The notes beneath the pieces are model-generated. The model had not been told where the DNA came from. It was given only the letters and a program-made list of their open reading frames with translations, and made no database searches. Both the position numbers and the translations under genes were made by a program. A stretch of DNA of 37,049 bases from CAZXYF01 sp964644705 (GTDB taxonomy: Bacteria > Planctomycetota > Brocadiia > SM23-32), in the NCBI GenBank assembly GCA_964644705.1, contig CAZXYF010000007.1:1-37049 (forward strand). Direction: 5' to 3'. Positions 1 to 8,500 of this stretch are shown one piece after another. How positions within the stretch are numbered: position 1 is the stretch's first letter; the number at the start of each line of letters is the position of its first letter.

Positions 1-106
1 CCGGCGCTATACAAAAACCCGTTGCTCGCACCGGAGTTGCAGGTTTCCGCGTGAATAGCGTGGTGAAAGACACGTCGTGCTTCATCCGGGTGGGTATGCA
101 TATCAT
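1..106 (-). CDS. 5' end of an unidentified gene running off the left edge
   Basis: A strong ribosome site (AAGGAGG, reverse complement of 115-121) sits just upstream of two ATG codons in different frames, at 106 and at 101, and both frames stay open to the window edge. The ATG at 106 has the better spacing (8 bases) and gives MICIPTRMKHDV. The ATG at 101 gives MHTHPDEARRVF, which reads more like ordinary protein. Only about 33 codons are visible, so neither frame nor function can be decided. It lies 124 bases downstream of sppA on the same strand and may be co-transcribed with it. Confidence 0.3.
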   Translation of the reverse strand, partial: MICIPTRMKHDVSFTTLFTRKPATPVRATGFCIAP

Positions 107-230
107 CCGCGTGGCCTCCTTAAAGACATGCCCCCCCTGATGGTAGAACACACACTGCGATAACAGCTAAGAGCTGCTCTGAACGCATACAAACAACACG
201 AAAACACCGGAAAACTTGCAAGCTACAGCC

Positions 231-2051
231 TCAACGTATCTTGATGTGCATCGGCAAAAGGGCGGCCGCCGTATGATTTTCCATGAGTTTCTTCGCCACT
301 TGCAGGTAAGTAATAATCGATTGAGCATTTCCCGGCAGCATTGATGGTGACAACGCATTCAAACCGTTCCATTCCACCCCGGGATTGCGCCCTGTAAAAA
401 GCACTTTCAAAATACTCTCCGATCGAGGCACCCGCACAACTGACACGTCAGTATCTTCCGGTATCCCCGCCTCCGACCTGGCTTTTTGTATAGCTTTCTG
501 GAGCCCACCAATTTCATCGACCAGGCCCGCTTTCACGGCCTGTTTCCCCGTAAGAGGCCTCCCCTGGGCCCACGGTCGCAGTTTTTCAAGCTCCATCTGC
601 CGCGATTGCGACACGCGTTTCAAAAAGATGCGATAGGTCTCTTCCAGCAACCCCCGAAATCTTTCCTCTTCTGACCTGGAAAACGTTTCAACAGGAGACA
701 ACAACCCGGCATTTTCCCCCCGCTGAAACACATCGATCGTTACTCCCAATTTATCAAGTAACTTCCGGTACACAATTTTCCCACCCACCACGCCTATGGA
801 CCCGGTCAATGTGCCGGCATCCGCCAGGATATATCTTCCGCCAGAAGCGATATAGTAGCCGCCCGACGCGGCCACATCCGACATAGAAGCCACAACCGGT
901 TTTTCTTCATTGGTCCTCTCAAGTGCCCGCCATATCATGTCACTGGCCTCGGCGCTCCCCCCGGCACTATCAATACGAACCACCAGAGCACGCACATTCT
1001 CCCGTTTCCGCAGCTGCCGTATATAGGCCACCAACCGCTCGGCATTAACAACCCAATCTCCTATACGCATATTGTTCGGATCATCCCGCACAATCGGCCC
1101 GACGGCGTAAAGAACCGCAATGGTCGGTCCTTCCGGAAACTCTTCGCCCGGAAATCCCGAACCCATCCCCAACAACATTTGCATAATGTTCTTCGCCCCG
1201 GCGCCAAGCGGGGGTTCCATCTCCCGATCCCGGCTGTATCTTTGCGCGAGGGTGAAAGGACCTTTTTCTCGCTTCTGGAGCGATCTGAGATACTCGCGAT
1301 AATACATAAGATGGTCAACCAGTCCGACTTTCTTCGCCCGCTTCCCCGTATAAGGTCCCCTGTCCACGAGATTGGCCACGTGTTCACGGCTCTTACCCAT
1401 TTTTTCCGCAATTGCGCCCGTGAGACGCTTGTACATCCCATCCAGGAGTTGGTTGATCACCTTTTTGTACGGTTCCGACGCTTTCGTGCGCGTTAATGGC
1501 TCCGCCGCCCCTTTATATTTCCCCACCTGAACCATCTCCGCTTCGACCCCGACTTTGTCCAGCATATTCTTCAAAAACACAACCTCGGCCCTTAATCCCG
1601 TCAGCATGATTGAGGAACTGGGCCGCATAACGATCCTATCAGCGGCTGTCGCCAGGTAGAATTCCAGCTCTCCACCGGACTGGAGGAAGCATACAACCTC
1701 CTTCCCCTCAGCTCGCACATCTTTCACAGCCCCCCGGATTTCTTCCACCTTTCCCCATCCGGCGCGGATACGACCGACCCGCAAAACCACCCCATCAACT
1801 GATTTATCTTTTTGAGCCCGCTCTAAATCTTCCACTATTCCGTAAGTGGTGCGCAAGCCGGGACGCACGACATAAAGAGGTGGCAGAGTTTCAACGATTT
1901 CCCCCCTTACTCGGATCTCCGCATATCGCACCGAATTCAGCGGCGACCCCTTCGGTCCAAAATGCAGATCTTTCCGGGACCCCGCGGCCTGCGTTGCGAA
2001 ACAAGCCAAAACCAAAACAGTAATCAGCAGCCTATTATTCAATGATCTCAT
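231..2051 (-). CDS. sppA: Signal peptide peptidase SppA, 67K type
   Basis: A membrane-anchored serine protease of peptidase family S49 that degrades signal peptides left after secretion. The 606-residue product has the duplicated S49 layout of the 67K type. The N-terminal half carries the general-base lysine in VGKYKGAAEP (about Lys180). The C-terminal half carries the nucleophile in SDVAASGGYY (about Ser396), followed by TLTGSIGV. This is the same Lys/Ser split as in E. coli SppA. An N-terminal hydrophobic stretch (LLITVLVLACFATQAAG) serves as signal or anchor. An in-frame start 48 bases upstream exists, but the ATG at 2051 places the hydrophobic segment at the N-terminus and has GGGAAGG upstream. 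The gene follows the secretin cluster but is separated from it by a likely terminator, so it is probably transcribed separately at least in part. Confidence 0.93.
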   Translation of the reverse strand: MRSLNNRLLITVLVLACFATQAAGSRKDLHFGPKGSPLNSVRYAEIRVRGEIVETLPPLYVVRPGLRTTYGIVEDLERAQKDKSVDGVVLRVGRIRAGWGKVEEIRGAVKDVRAEGKEVVCFLQSGGELEFYLATAADRIVMRPSSSIMLTGLRAEVVFLKNMLDKVGVEAEMVQVGKYKGAAEPLTRTKASEPYKKVINQLLDGMYKRLTGAIAEKMGKSREHVANLVDRGPYTGKRAKKVGLVDHLMYYREYLRSLQKREKGPFTLAQRYSRDREMEPPLGAGAKNIMQMLLGMGSGFPGEEFPEGPTIAVLYAVGPIVRDDPNNMRIGDWVVNAERLVAYIRQLRKRENVRALVVRIDSAGGSAEASDMIWRALERTNEEKPVVASMSDVAASGGYYIASGGRYILADAGTLTGSIGVVGGKIVYRKLLDKLGVTIDVFQRGENAGLLSPVETFSRSEEERFRGLLEETYRIFLKRVSQSRQMELEKLRPWAQGRPLTGKQAVKAGLVDEIGGLQKAIQKARSEAGIPEDTDVSVVRVPRSESILKVLFTGRNPGVEWNGLNALSPSMLPGNAQSIITYLQVAKKLMENHTAAALLPMHIKIR

Positions 2052-2103
2052 AACTCTGACCTTCCCGTAAGACGAAACGAACGGGGAATACGCCCACAAT
2101 ATT

Positions 2104-2144
2104 ACGTAAAAGATGGCCGTCCCCCGAGGGCCTGGGGAACGGCC
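2104..2144 (-). terminator. Intrinsic terminator after the secretin cluster
   Basis: The inverted repeat GGCCGT-CCCC (2115-2124) pairs with GGGG-A-ACGGCC (2134-2144). On the minus strand it is followed by ATCTTTTAC. It lies between the 117-codon gene and sppA, and would end the long minus-strand transcript. On the plus strand it is followed by TTCTTCTC, so it may also work in reverse. Confidence 0.6.
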
Positions 2145-2196
2145 TTCTTCTCATGAAACGTGTTTTCCGGCCACTGGGAAACGGAGCATTTCCCTT

Positions 2197-2550
2197 TTAG
2201 CGATTTTTCAGCCTTCTCTGCACCGCCGATGGACTGGGCGACCTTTTGCTTGCATTCCCATATACTTTCAGCAATCGATCATAGGTGTAATCCCGCGCTG
2301 CCCGAAAATACATGGCACGATCCTGGAAGTCCCATTCGTAAACCATGATTGTTCGTTCAACGGGGTCAACAACAGCCAGCGGTACCCTGTTATCAACGGC
2401 GTTTGACCCCATTACCACCGCCACGCTTCCAGCACTACTTGAAGCCTGCGCACGGGCTTCGGGCGGATAACCGGCCTGACCAATCAAATATCCGGCTCCC
2501 AGTGCAACGACAACGATGAGCGCTATTGACCGCCATCTCTGTTTCATCAT
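2197..2550 (-). CDS. Small membrane-anchored protein of the secretin cluster
   Basis: A 117-residue protein with an N-terminal hydrophobic anchor or signal (IALIVVVALGAGYLIGQAG), an Ala/Ser linker, and a compact domain. The domain contains VPLAVVDPVERTIMVYEWD followed by FRAARDYTYDRLLKVYGN. The pattern of a short beta-rich 'value/default' segment and an (A)ARxYxYD motif resembles small exported proteins of PVC bacteria. I know of no assigned function. It starts 14 bases after the secretin stop with a strong GAGGAG site, so it is almost certainly co-translated with the secretin. A role as accessory subunit or small periplasmic partner of the secretin is inferred from position only. Confidence 0.8.
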   Translation of the reverse strand: MMKQRWRSIALIVVVALGAGYLIGQAGYPPEARAQASSSAGSVAVVMGSNAVDNRVPLAVVDPVERTIMVYEWDFQDRAMYFRAARDYTYDRLLKVYGNASKRSPSPSAVQRRLKNR

Positions 2551-2563
2551 CTTTTCTCCTCAG

Positions 2564-5449
2564 TCAGAAGGACCTGTCTCGTTCTTCTCCCATCATGATA
2601 ATTCGCGGCCGGACCAAGATCAAAAGGGTATCACGTTCCGTAGTCTGTCCCTCCGCCGAAAACGCACGTTTCAACAGGGGTATTTTACTCAGCACAGGCA
2701 CGCCTCGCTCTTCCTCCTTCACAGTGTTGGAAGTCAATCCTCCCAACAGAAGCACGCCGCGGTCGGGCACACACACGGTTGCTTCAACCGTCTCCGCCAG
2801 CTGCTCCGGCAGTTGGATCGTCCGTGTTGATGAGGCGATATCATCGTCATCATCGTCATCGTCGTCATCGTCATCCGTAGTTTCTTCAACGGTCCACTCA
2901 AAGGTCTGAAACGTGGGCGCGCCGGTCAGTAGCGGAGCCAACTCCAGATAGACGTAACGCCGATCATGACTGACAATGGGGCGCACATCCAAGGAGATGC
3001 TTTTCGCTATGCTGTCAATGTCAGGCTGATCTGTGTCACCACTCGTATCCCATCCGGATACGTAATTTTGCGTGGTTTCAACCAGCATGTAACCGCGCTG
3101 TCCATTCATCAGCGTAATGTTCGGGGACGAAAGCACGCGCGCGTCACTTCGTGACTGGATGGCACGAAAAGTAGCATTCAGGGTCGTCCCATCGAGCACA
3201 CTAACATCCATGCCCCATTGAAGTCCGAGATCTTGCGCTGTATCAAAGAGAGGCATGTTGGTCTGAATTTCCGTATTGCCATCGTCACTTGTCCAGTTGT
3301 TAAAACCGACCTCCTGCACAAAGTCGGATCTGACCGTGACAAAGCGCGCCTGAACATTGACCTGGATGTGCATGGCTTCCCGTAACTTCTTCAGCAGACC
3401 CTCAATTTCGCTGTGAACCTGAGGGGTTTGAATGATGATTATATCACCCGGACTACCCCCGCGAATAAAGGCCCGCCCCTGCGGTTGGGAACTTCCGCCA
3501 CCGGTAGCGGCCATCCCTCCCCCGCCACCGGAACCGCCACCACCGAAGCCGCCCCCTCCGCCACCGGATCCCCCTCCACCGAACAGGTCATCCCCACCGC
3601 CCCCGCCGCCATCCCCCGGCGAGACACCACCCACCATGCCGCTTTTCGCCCACGAATCGGGGGCAACAGTCCTAATTATTACTTTCATCAGCGCTTCCGA
3701 TCGTTCCATGAGGCTTTCACTGGCCGTTCGTCCCCCACCGTCGTCATCGCCGCCCCCTCCGCCAAATCCCTCAAATTCGCCGCCACCACCATCATCATCG
3801 TCATCATCGCCGACTCCGATCCCGGCCAGCGATCCCGTCTGTCGAGCTTCCTTATCCTCGGTATTTAACAGGAGATCACGAATGTCATACACTCGCATCT
3901 CATATTCTTTCAGTCGTCCCGGACTGCCAATTTTGACTCCATTTCCCTCAACTTTCCAATCCATACCCGACAGAGCGGTAATTTCATCCAGAGCATCCCG
4001 AAGCTTCGTCTCAATGTGCACAGTAATCGGGGCGCCATCCGGCGGTAAATCCTGATTGAACAGCGTATAATTCACTTCCGTCACCTGACGCAAAAATGCC
4101 ACAACCTCTTTCAGAGGTGTGTCATCGTGGTCAAGTGTGACCTGACGCTCCAGACTCTTCAGAACCTTCTTTTCTGCTTCCGTATATTCCCGCTCCGTCG
4201 AGGGATATTCCACCGGATCCCGCTTTTTAATCACATCCTGCCATATTTTTTTCTCCGGGAACGTAACCGCCTCAGCGTAGGGAATTGCCTGCTTATAACT
4301 ATTCCTCACTGTTGCCATCTTTTCTTTTTTTGACCGCCACAAAATATCATCCATCTTTTCTTCATGCTCCCGTCGTGTCAAAACCTCATCCAGTATCTGA
4401 GCCCCACGACTGGAGGGATCCCGGTATTTTAATTCCCGGACAATTTTTTCCGCTTTCTGGTACTTCTGTTCCCGGATCAACTTCCAGGCCCGATCCAGCG
4501 CCGCCGCTTCCTGCTCGGCTTTCTCTTCGGCGATTTTTCGTACTGCCTCTTCCATTCGTTTTTCGCTTTCCGCCCGGCGTTCCTTCTGGAGCTTTTCTGC
4601 TGTCTGTTCCGCCCTTTTCTCAGTGGCAGACAGCTGTTTTTTTACCGTCTTCTTCTCGGCCTGCATATCCATATACACGGACAGTACATTCACATATTCC
4701 AGTGCTCGCCTCCACTTTGCGGCCGCCTTCTGATATTTCCCCTCGCTGAACAATTCCCGAGCTTCGGACTTCACTCCCTTATATTTCTGTTTCAGCGCTT
4801 GCAGTGTCACCTGTGGTTCCTGCAACAGAACATCGGCCTGTTTTTTCAGTTGTGCGTCTTTTTTCCCCATAGTTACGCGCGCCTCGGTCAACAAATCCTG
4901 GGCCTCCTTGTTTCCCGGATCCAGGGCTATCGCCTCCCGGGCCAGTTTCGCGGCCTTCTCCGGGTTCGCCTCCTGGTACAGCTGCACCTTTGCCTGCTCA
5001 GCAAGAGCCTTTGCTTTCTTTTGCTTGAGCTGCTTTTCCACCATTTTCTGCTTGCGATATTCGCTCAGTATATCGCTGACTTCCTCCTGTTTTTGGAGCT
5101 TTTTCTGGATATCCTCCTCAACCTTTTCCAGGTCTTTCCCAAGCGCCGCATCCACCTTTTTTTCCACAGGATCCACCGCCGCGTAATCGGATTCTGTCAG
5201 TTCATGTTCCTTCTCCATCTGCATCAATATCACTTTGGCCTGATATGGATTCCCCTGCTCCAGTTTTTTCTTGGCCTTGACCACGGCTTTCCGAACCTGG
5301 GGGCTGGCTTTTTCAAGGGCCAGTTTTTGCTTCATCTCCCGAATGGTTGGCCCCTTCTCCGATTTGTCGGCCGCCATACCATTGGATCCAGAATACACAA
5401 ACAATGCGCACAGGACTCCAACGCCAGATATCAGGATTTTTCTCAACAT
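2564..5449 (-). CDS. Secretin (PilQ/GspD-like) with TPR-like N-terminus and Gly/Asp-rich inserts
   Basis: An outer-membrane multimeric channel of the secretin family, 961 residues from the ATG at 5449 (AAGGAG 10 bases upstream). Residues are numbered from an in-frame start 17 codons upstream. The order is: signal peptide (MLRKILISGVGVLCALF); Lys/Glu-rich helical region with TPR-like hairpins (about 75-365); an N0/STN-like domain (about 450-525, LDHDDTPLKEVVAFLRQV); an N1-like segment (about 685-715); and the secretin barrel (about 715-970). The barrel shows the family signature VPVLSKIPLLKRAF and the terminal LLILVRPRII. Unusual inserts are Asp6-Gly4 and Gly/Asp runs at 564-590, a Gly-rich stretch at 629-669, and twelve Asp in a row at 876-887. 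It is the outer-membrane member of the PilMN/PilO-like cluster upstream. Akkermansia Amuc_1098 is the nearest named relative I can suggest. Confidence 0.92.
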   Translation of the reverse strand: MLRKILISGVGVLCALFVYSGSNGMAADKSEKGPTIREMKQKLALEKASPQVRKAVVKAKKKLEQGNPYQAKVILMQMEKEHELTESDYAAVDPVEKKVDAALGKDLEKVEEDIQKKLQKQEEVSDILSEYRKQKMVEKQLKQKKAKALAEQAKVQLYQEANPEKAAKLAREAIALDPGNKEAQDLLTEARVTMGKKDAQLKKQADVLLQEPQVTLQALKQKYKGVKSEARELFSEGKYQKAAAKWRRALEYVNVLSVYMDMQAEKKTVKKQLSATEKRAEQTAEKLQKERRAESEKRMEEAVRKIAEEKAEQEAAALDRAWKLIREQKYQKAEKIVRELKYRDPSSRGAQILDEVLTRREHEEKMDDILWRSKKEKMATVRNSYKQAIPYAEAVTFPEKKIWQDVIKKRDPVEYPSTEREYTEAEKKVLKSLERQVTLDHDDTPLKEVVAFLRQVTEVNYTLFNQDLPPDGAPITVHIETKLRDALDEITALSGMDWKVEGNGVKIGSPGRLKEYEMRVYDIRDLLLNTEDKEARQTGSLAGIGVGDDDDDDGGGGEFEGFGGGGGDDDGGGRTASESLMERSEALMKVIIRTVAPDSWAKSGMVGGVSPGDGGGGGGDDLFGGGGSGGGGGGFGGGGSGGGGGMAATGGGSSQPQGRAFIRGGSPGDIIIIQTPQVHSEIEGLLKKLREAMHIQVNVQARFVTVRSDFVQEVGFNNWTSDDGNTEIQTNMPLFDTAQDLGLQWGMDVSVLDGTTLNATFRAIQSRSDARVLSSPNITLMNGQRGYMLVETTQNYVSGWDTSGDTDQPDIDSIAKSISLDVRPIVSHDRRYVYLELAPLLTGAPTFQTFEWTVEETTDDDDDDDDDDDDIASSTRTIQLPEQLAETVEATVCVPDRGVLLLGGLTSNTVKEEERGVPVLSKIPLLKRAFSAEGQTTERDTLLILVRPRIIMMGEERDRSF
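2840..2875 (-). repeat. Asp codon run inside the secretin barrel
   Basis: Twelve consecutive Asp codons (mixed GAT/GAC, seen as cat/cgt-type triplets on the plus strand) interrupt the region between two predicted barrel strands of the secretin. The reading frame stays intact. A mixed-codon triplet run can vary in length by slippage in steps of one residue. The run could form an acidic, cation-binding loop. Confidence 0.8.
3494..3811 (-). repeat. Gly/Asp-rich low-complexity inserts in the secretin
   Basis: Two low-complexity blocks, residues 564-590 (Asp runs alternating with Gly runs) and 629-669 (Gly with occasional Ser, Phe, Met), flank a conserved N1-like segment between the N0-like domain and the barrel. 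The antisense strand reads as long Pro/Ser-rich open frames, which are artefacts of this composition. Confidence 0.75.
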
Positions 5450-5525
5450 CAGTTCAGGTTCTCCTTTAGTCGAACGGTTTGGCAATTCTTGTAAATTCAC
5501 TATCTCAGCATACTACATCAAATGT

Positions 5526-5554
5526 CCCCGTGCGTTGAGCAAAGCTCACCGGGG
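5526..5554 (-). other. Stem-loop between repeat-protein gene and secretin gene
   Basis: CCCCG (5526-5530) pairs with CGGGG (5550-5554), and an inner GAGC-AAA-GCTC helix (5537-5547) lies between. No T-tract follows on the minus strand. It is better read as an mRNA processing or stability element, or a weak attenuator that sets secretin level relative to the upstream giant gene, than as a full terminator. Confidence 0.4.
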
Positions 5555-5566
5555 CGCTCAAACATC

Positions 5567-8500
5567 CTACATGTTTTCAGCATACACTTTTGTGTGTCGG
5601 TATCGCTCTTTCAATATGTCCAGCTTTTTCTCCAGTTTTTGCGACTCACCTGCTTCATATGCCGCCGCGGCTTCCGCATACAGCTGGGAAGCTTTTTCTT
5701 CGGCTGTTTGCACCTGCTTCCTGTAATCAGCCAGTTGTTTTTCGAAACCTTTGACCGCACCAGCGGCCACGCTCTTAGAACCATCCGCAATCAGCTCCGA
5801 TGCGCGCTGATATTGTCTTTGATCCAGGGCCTTTCCAATCTTCGTTATATACTGCTTCGCGACCTTTTCCCGGTATTTCACGCGGGCGGTCTTTTGCATC
5901 TTCGATATTTTCTCCAGCATATCACTGAACTTGTTATACCCGGGATTCCCCTGAAAGGCTTCCGTCACTTCCAGAGCCGATTTGTATTCGCCGGATCCCA
6001 TGTACTGACGCACTTTCAGAACCTTCCCACGAGCATCACGCCTGGTCTCCTCTTTTCGCGCCTCGGGCAGCCGCACCTGCGCCTGCGAAATCATGGTCGC
6101 AGCATGGTCCAGCTCCTTCTCCTGCAGCCCGGCCGGGCTCTCAGTAATCCCTTTCAGCGCCCCGAGCGCCTTTTCCCAATATCCCTCGGCATACAACGAA
6201 CAGGCTTCTAAATAATCTCCCACCTTTTCTTTACGACTCTTAGCCTGGCGCAACAACCGTTGCACTGTAGCCAGTGCCTGATCCAAATCCCGTTTGTATG
6301 CGCTCCTCTGAGCCTCTGCATTCATCAATGCGCTTGCAGCATCCTGCAAACGGCTGGCCAGTCGCGCGAACATCGTATGTCTTGCACCCACTCTTCCAAG
6401 TTTCGCCGAAAGTTCCGAGGCTTTCTCAGCCTTTCGTGCCTCCAATGCGCCGGCTAATTCCTGCAGAAGGCTGCGCACCTGTCGCCATCTTCGTACTTTC
6501 TTCACTGCCCTCGCAACAACATCATGAGTTTTACTGGCCGCCACAATGTTCTCCTTTTTCTTCATAAATCGCGACAGTGAGGGGATGGAATTGTCTTTCA
6601 GGTAAAACTCAATCGTTTTCACGAGATGTTGCCGGCGTGCCGCCTGAATTTCTCCCTCAAGCCTCTGAACTTTTTTCCTGTCTCCCGCTTGCCGGAGCGC
6701 ATCCAACTTTTTCTGTAATGCATACACTTCCGCCGCCTCATCCTTCAACGCCAGAAGTCGATCATCCCGTCTTTTCTGAATCCGGTCATTCAGTCCTTTC
6801 AGCTTACTGGCGGCCCACTGCCGTTGCTTTTTCGGAACACCTTTTTGTTCTTTTACTTTTTTCAGTAGATCTCGGGCGAAACGATAACTGGACGTCTTCA
6901 GATATTGTTCAGCCAGCAATACGTTCTTTTCCTTCAGGACAGACCCAATTTTGTTGTCTGCTATTTCATCCAGTCTTTCAGCAAAACTCCTGATCAGGTC
7001 CTCACTATATTTCCTCAGCGCTTTCTGGTATCCCTCCAGCACACCCCGTAACTCGGTAACGGGAAGATCCTTATCCCGCACCTCTTCAAGCGCTTGCCGA
7101 TATTTCTTCAGGGCCCTGCGCCTGTCTCCGGTTTCAAGCAGCTTTTCAGCTTTTGTCTGTAAGCTTTTCACCCTTTTCAACCGATCGTTCATGCGCTCCC
7201 GTTCATTTTCAATAGCCCCGCGTATAGCGCCAAACTCAGTATCGCGCTCAGACTCCACGAATGGCCCATCCGCGTCCTTCACAATTTCCAGAACTTTGCC
7301 TGCAATCCATACGTCCTTCGCCGATCGATAGGCCCGCGCTCGTTCCGTAAGGCTCCAGTACCTCTCCCCCCGACTTGCCCGACTTTCCGCGAAATATTCC
7401 CACAATTGTTCTCCGAAAGTCATCGCAAGCTCTTTCTGCCCCGGCGACAGCTTCAACCCATGGTGCAGGGCAAAATCGAGCGCTTCTCGCAAACGGCTGT
7501 ACATTGTGGCGGGTTTGTCTGTTCCCGCGGATTCAGCATTACTGAACAAATCAGACAGCCGGGCCCGCAGTTTCTTCCTCCGCTTCCGAGCTGCAATTTT
7601 GTTTTTCACACTTTTCAGTTGATCCCCGATTTCCTTTTTCAACCCGGATATTTGGGGAGTGTCTTTACCTCCAATCCCCTCAAGCTGTTTCCGGGCAAAA
7701 AGCAATCGGGCTTTTGCAGTAGAATATTCCTCTTTCTTCGCCGCCTGTTCCGCTTCCTGCAAAGCTTTTTTCGCCTTCTTCCGCCGTCGGGCAAGATTCC
7801 GCATCCGCGCCAGTTTCTGCCCGTATTCACTGTCGTATTCCTCAATCGCTTCCTCGTATTTTTGGGCCTGCGCTATCGCCCGTTCACGCAGTTTCCTCCT
7901 GATTTTTTTGTCATACGTCGCCATTCCTTTTGCAATGTCCCCGGGATAAACCATATCCATCGCTCGCAGCTTTTCCAGCGTTTTTCTGGCAGTGGTGTAA
8001 TCTCCCGCCTCGAATTGATCCCTAATCTCCGAATACAGGTCCCGGCATTTTTGCAGACGCGAGGAGGCCCGCTCACGCATTTCCTTCACTTCAGGCATCC
8101 GCACGCCATCAACGGAAGCACCATATTTTTGCACGATGGTGAGGTTTTCCAGAACTGATTCATAGTCGTTCCCCGCTTTTGCTTTCTGCGCGGCTCGCCA
8201 GTGGGACAACACAGCTTTCCGCCGTTCGGAGCGCATTTTTTCATACATCTGCGCTACACTCTTGCGGATGTCAGATCGCTTCTCGTATGCTTTCGACTCT
8301 TTCACCCGCTCCAGTATTTGCTCAGCCGCCCCGTATTCTCCGCTCACCAGTTTCTCTGCCACTTTTTTCTGCTGGGCGGTTACCTTCTCGATCAGCTTCT
8401 CAGCGTCCGCCTGGCTTTGTGCGAGCCTCTTCTCCAGTTTCGCGCAACGAGCTCGTGCCCATTGGCGATTCTTACATATCCGCGTATCTCGCAACGTATC

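Noticed and set aside
3432..4055. Long plus-strand open frame, Pro/Ser-rich
   Set aside because: It is the antisense of the Gly/Asp-rich secretin inserts; composition alone keeps the frame open.
4799..8158. Several plus-strand open frames of 150-250 codons rich in Leu, Phe and Cys
   Set aside because: They are antisense to Lys/Glu-rich coding sequence of the secretin and giant repeat genes; hydrophobic runs are a by-product of Lys/Glu codons read in reverse.
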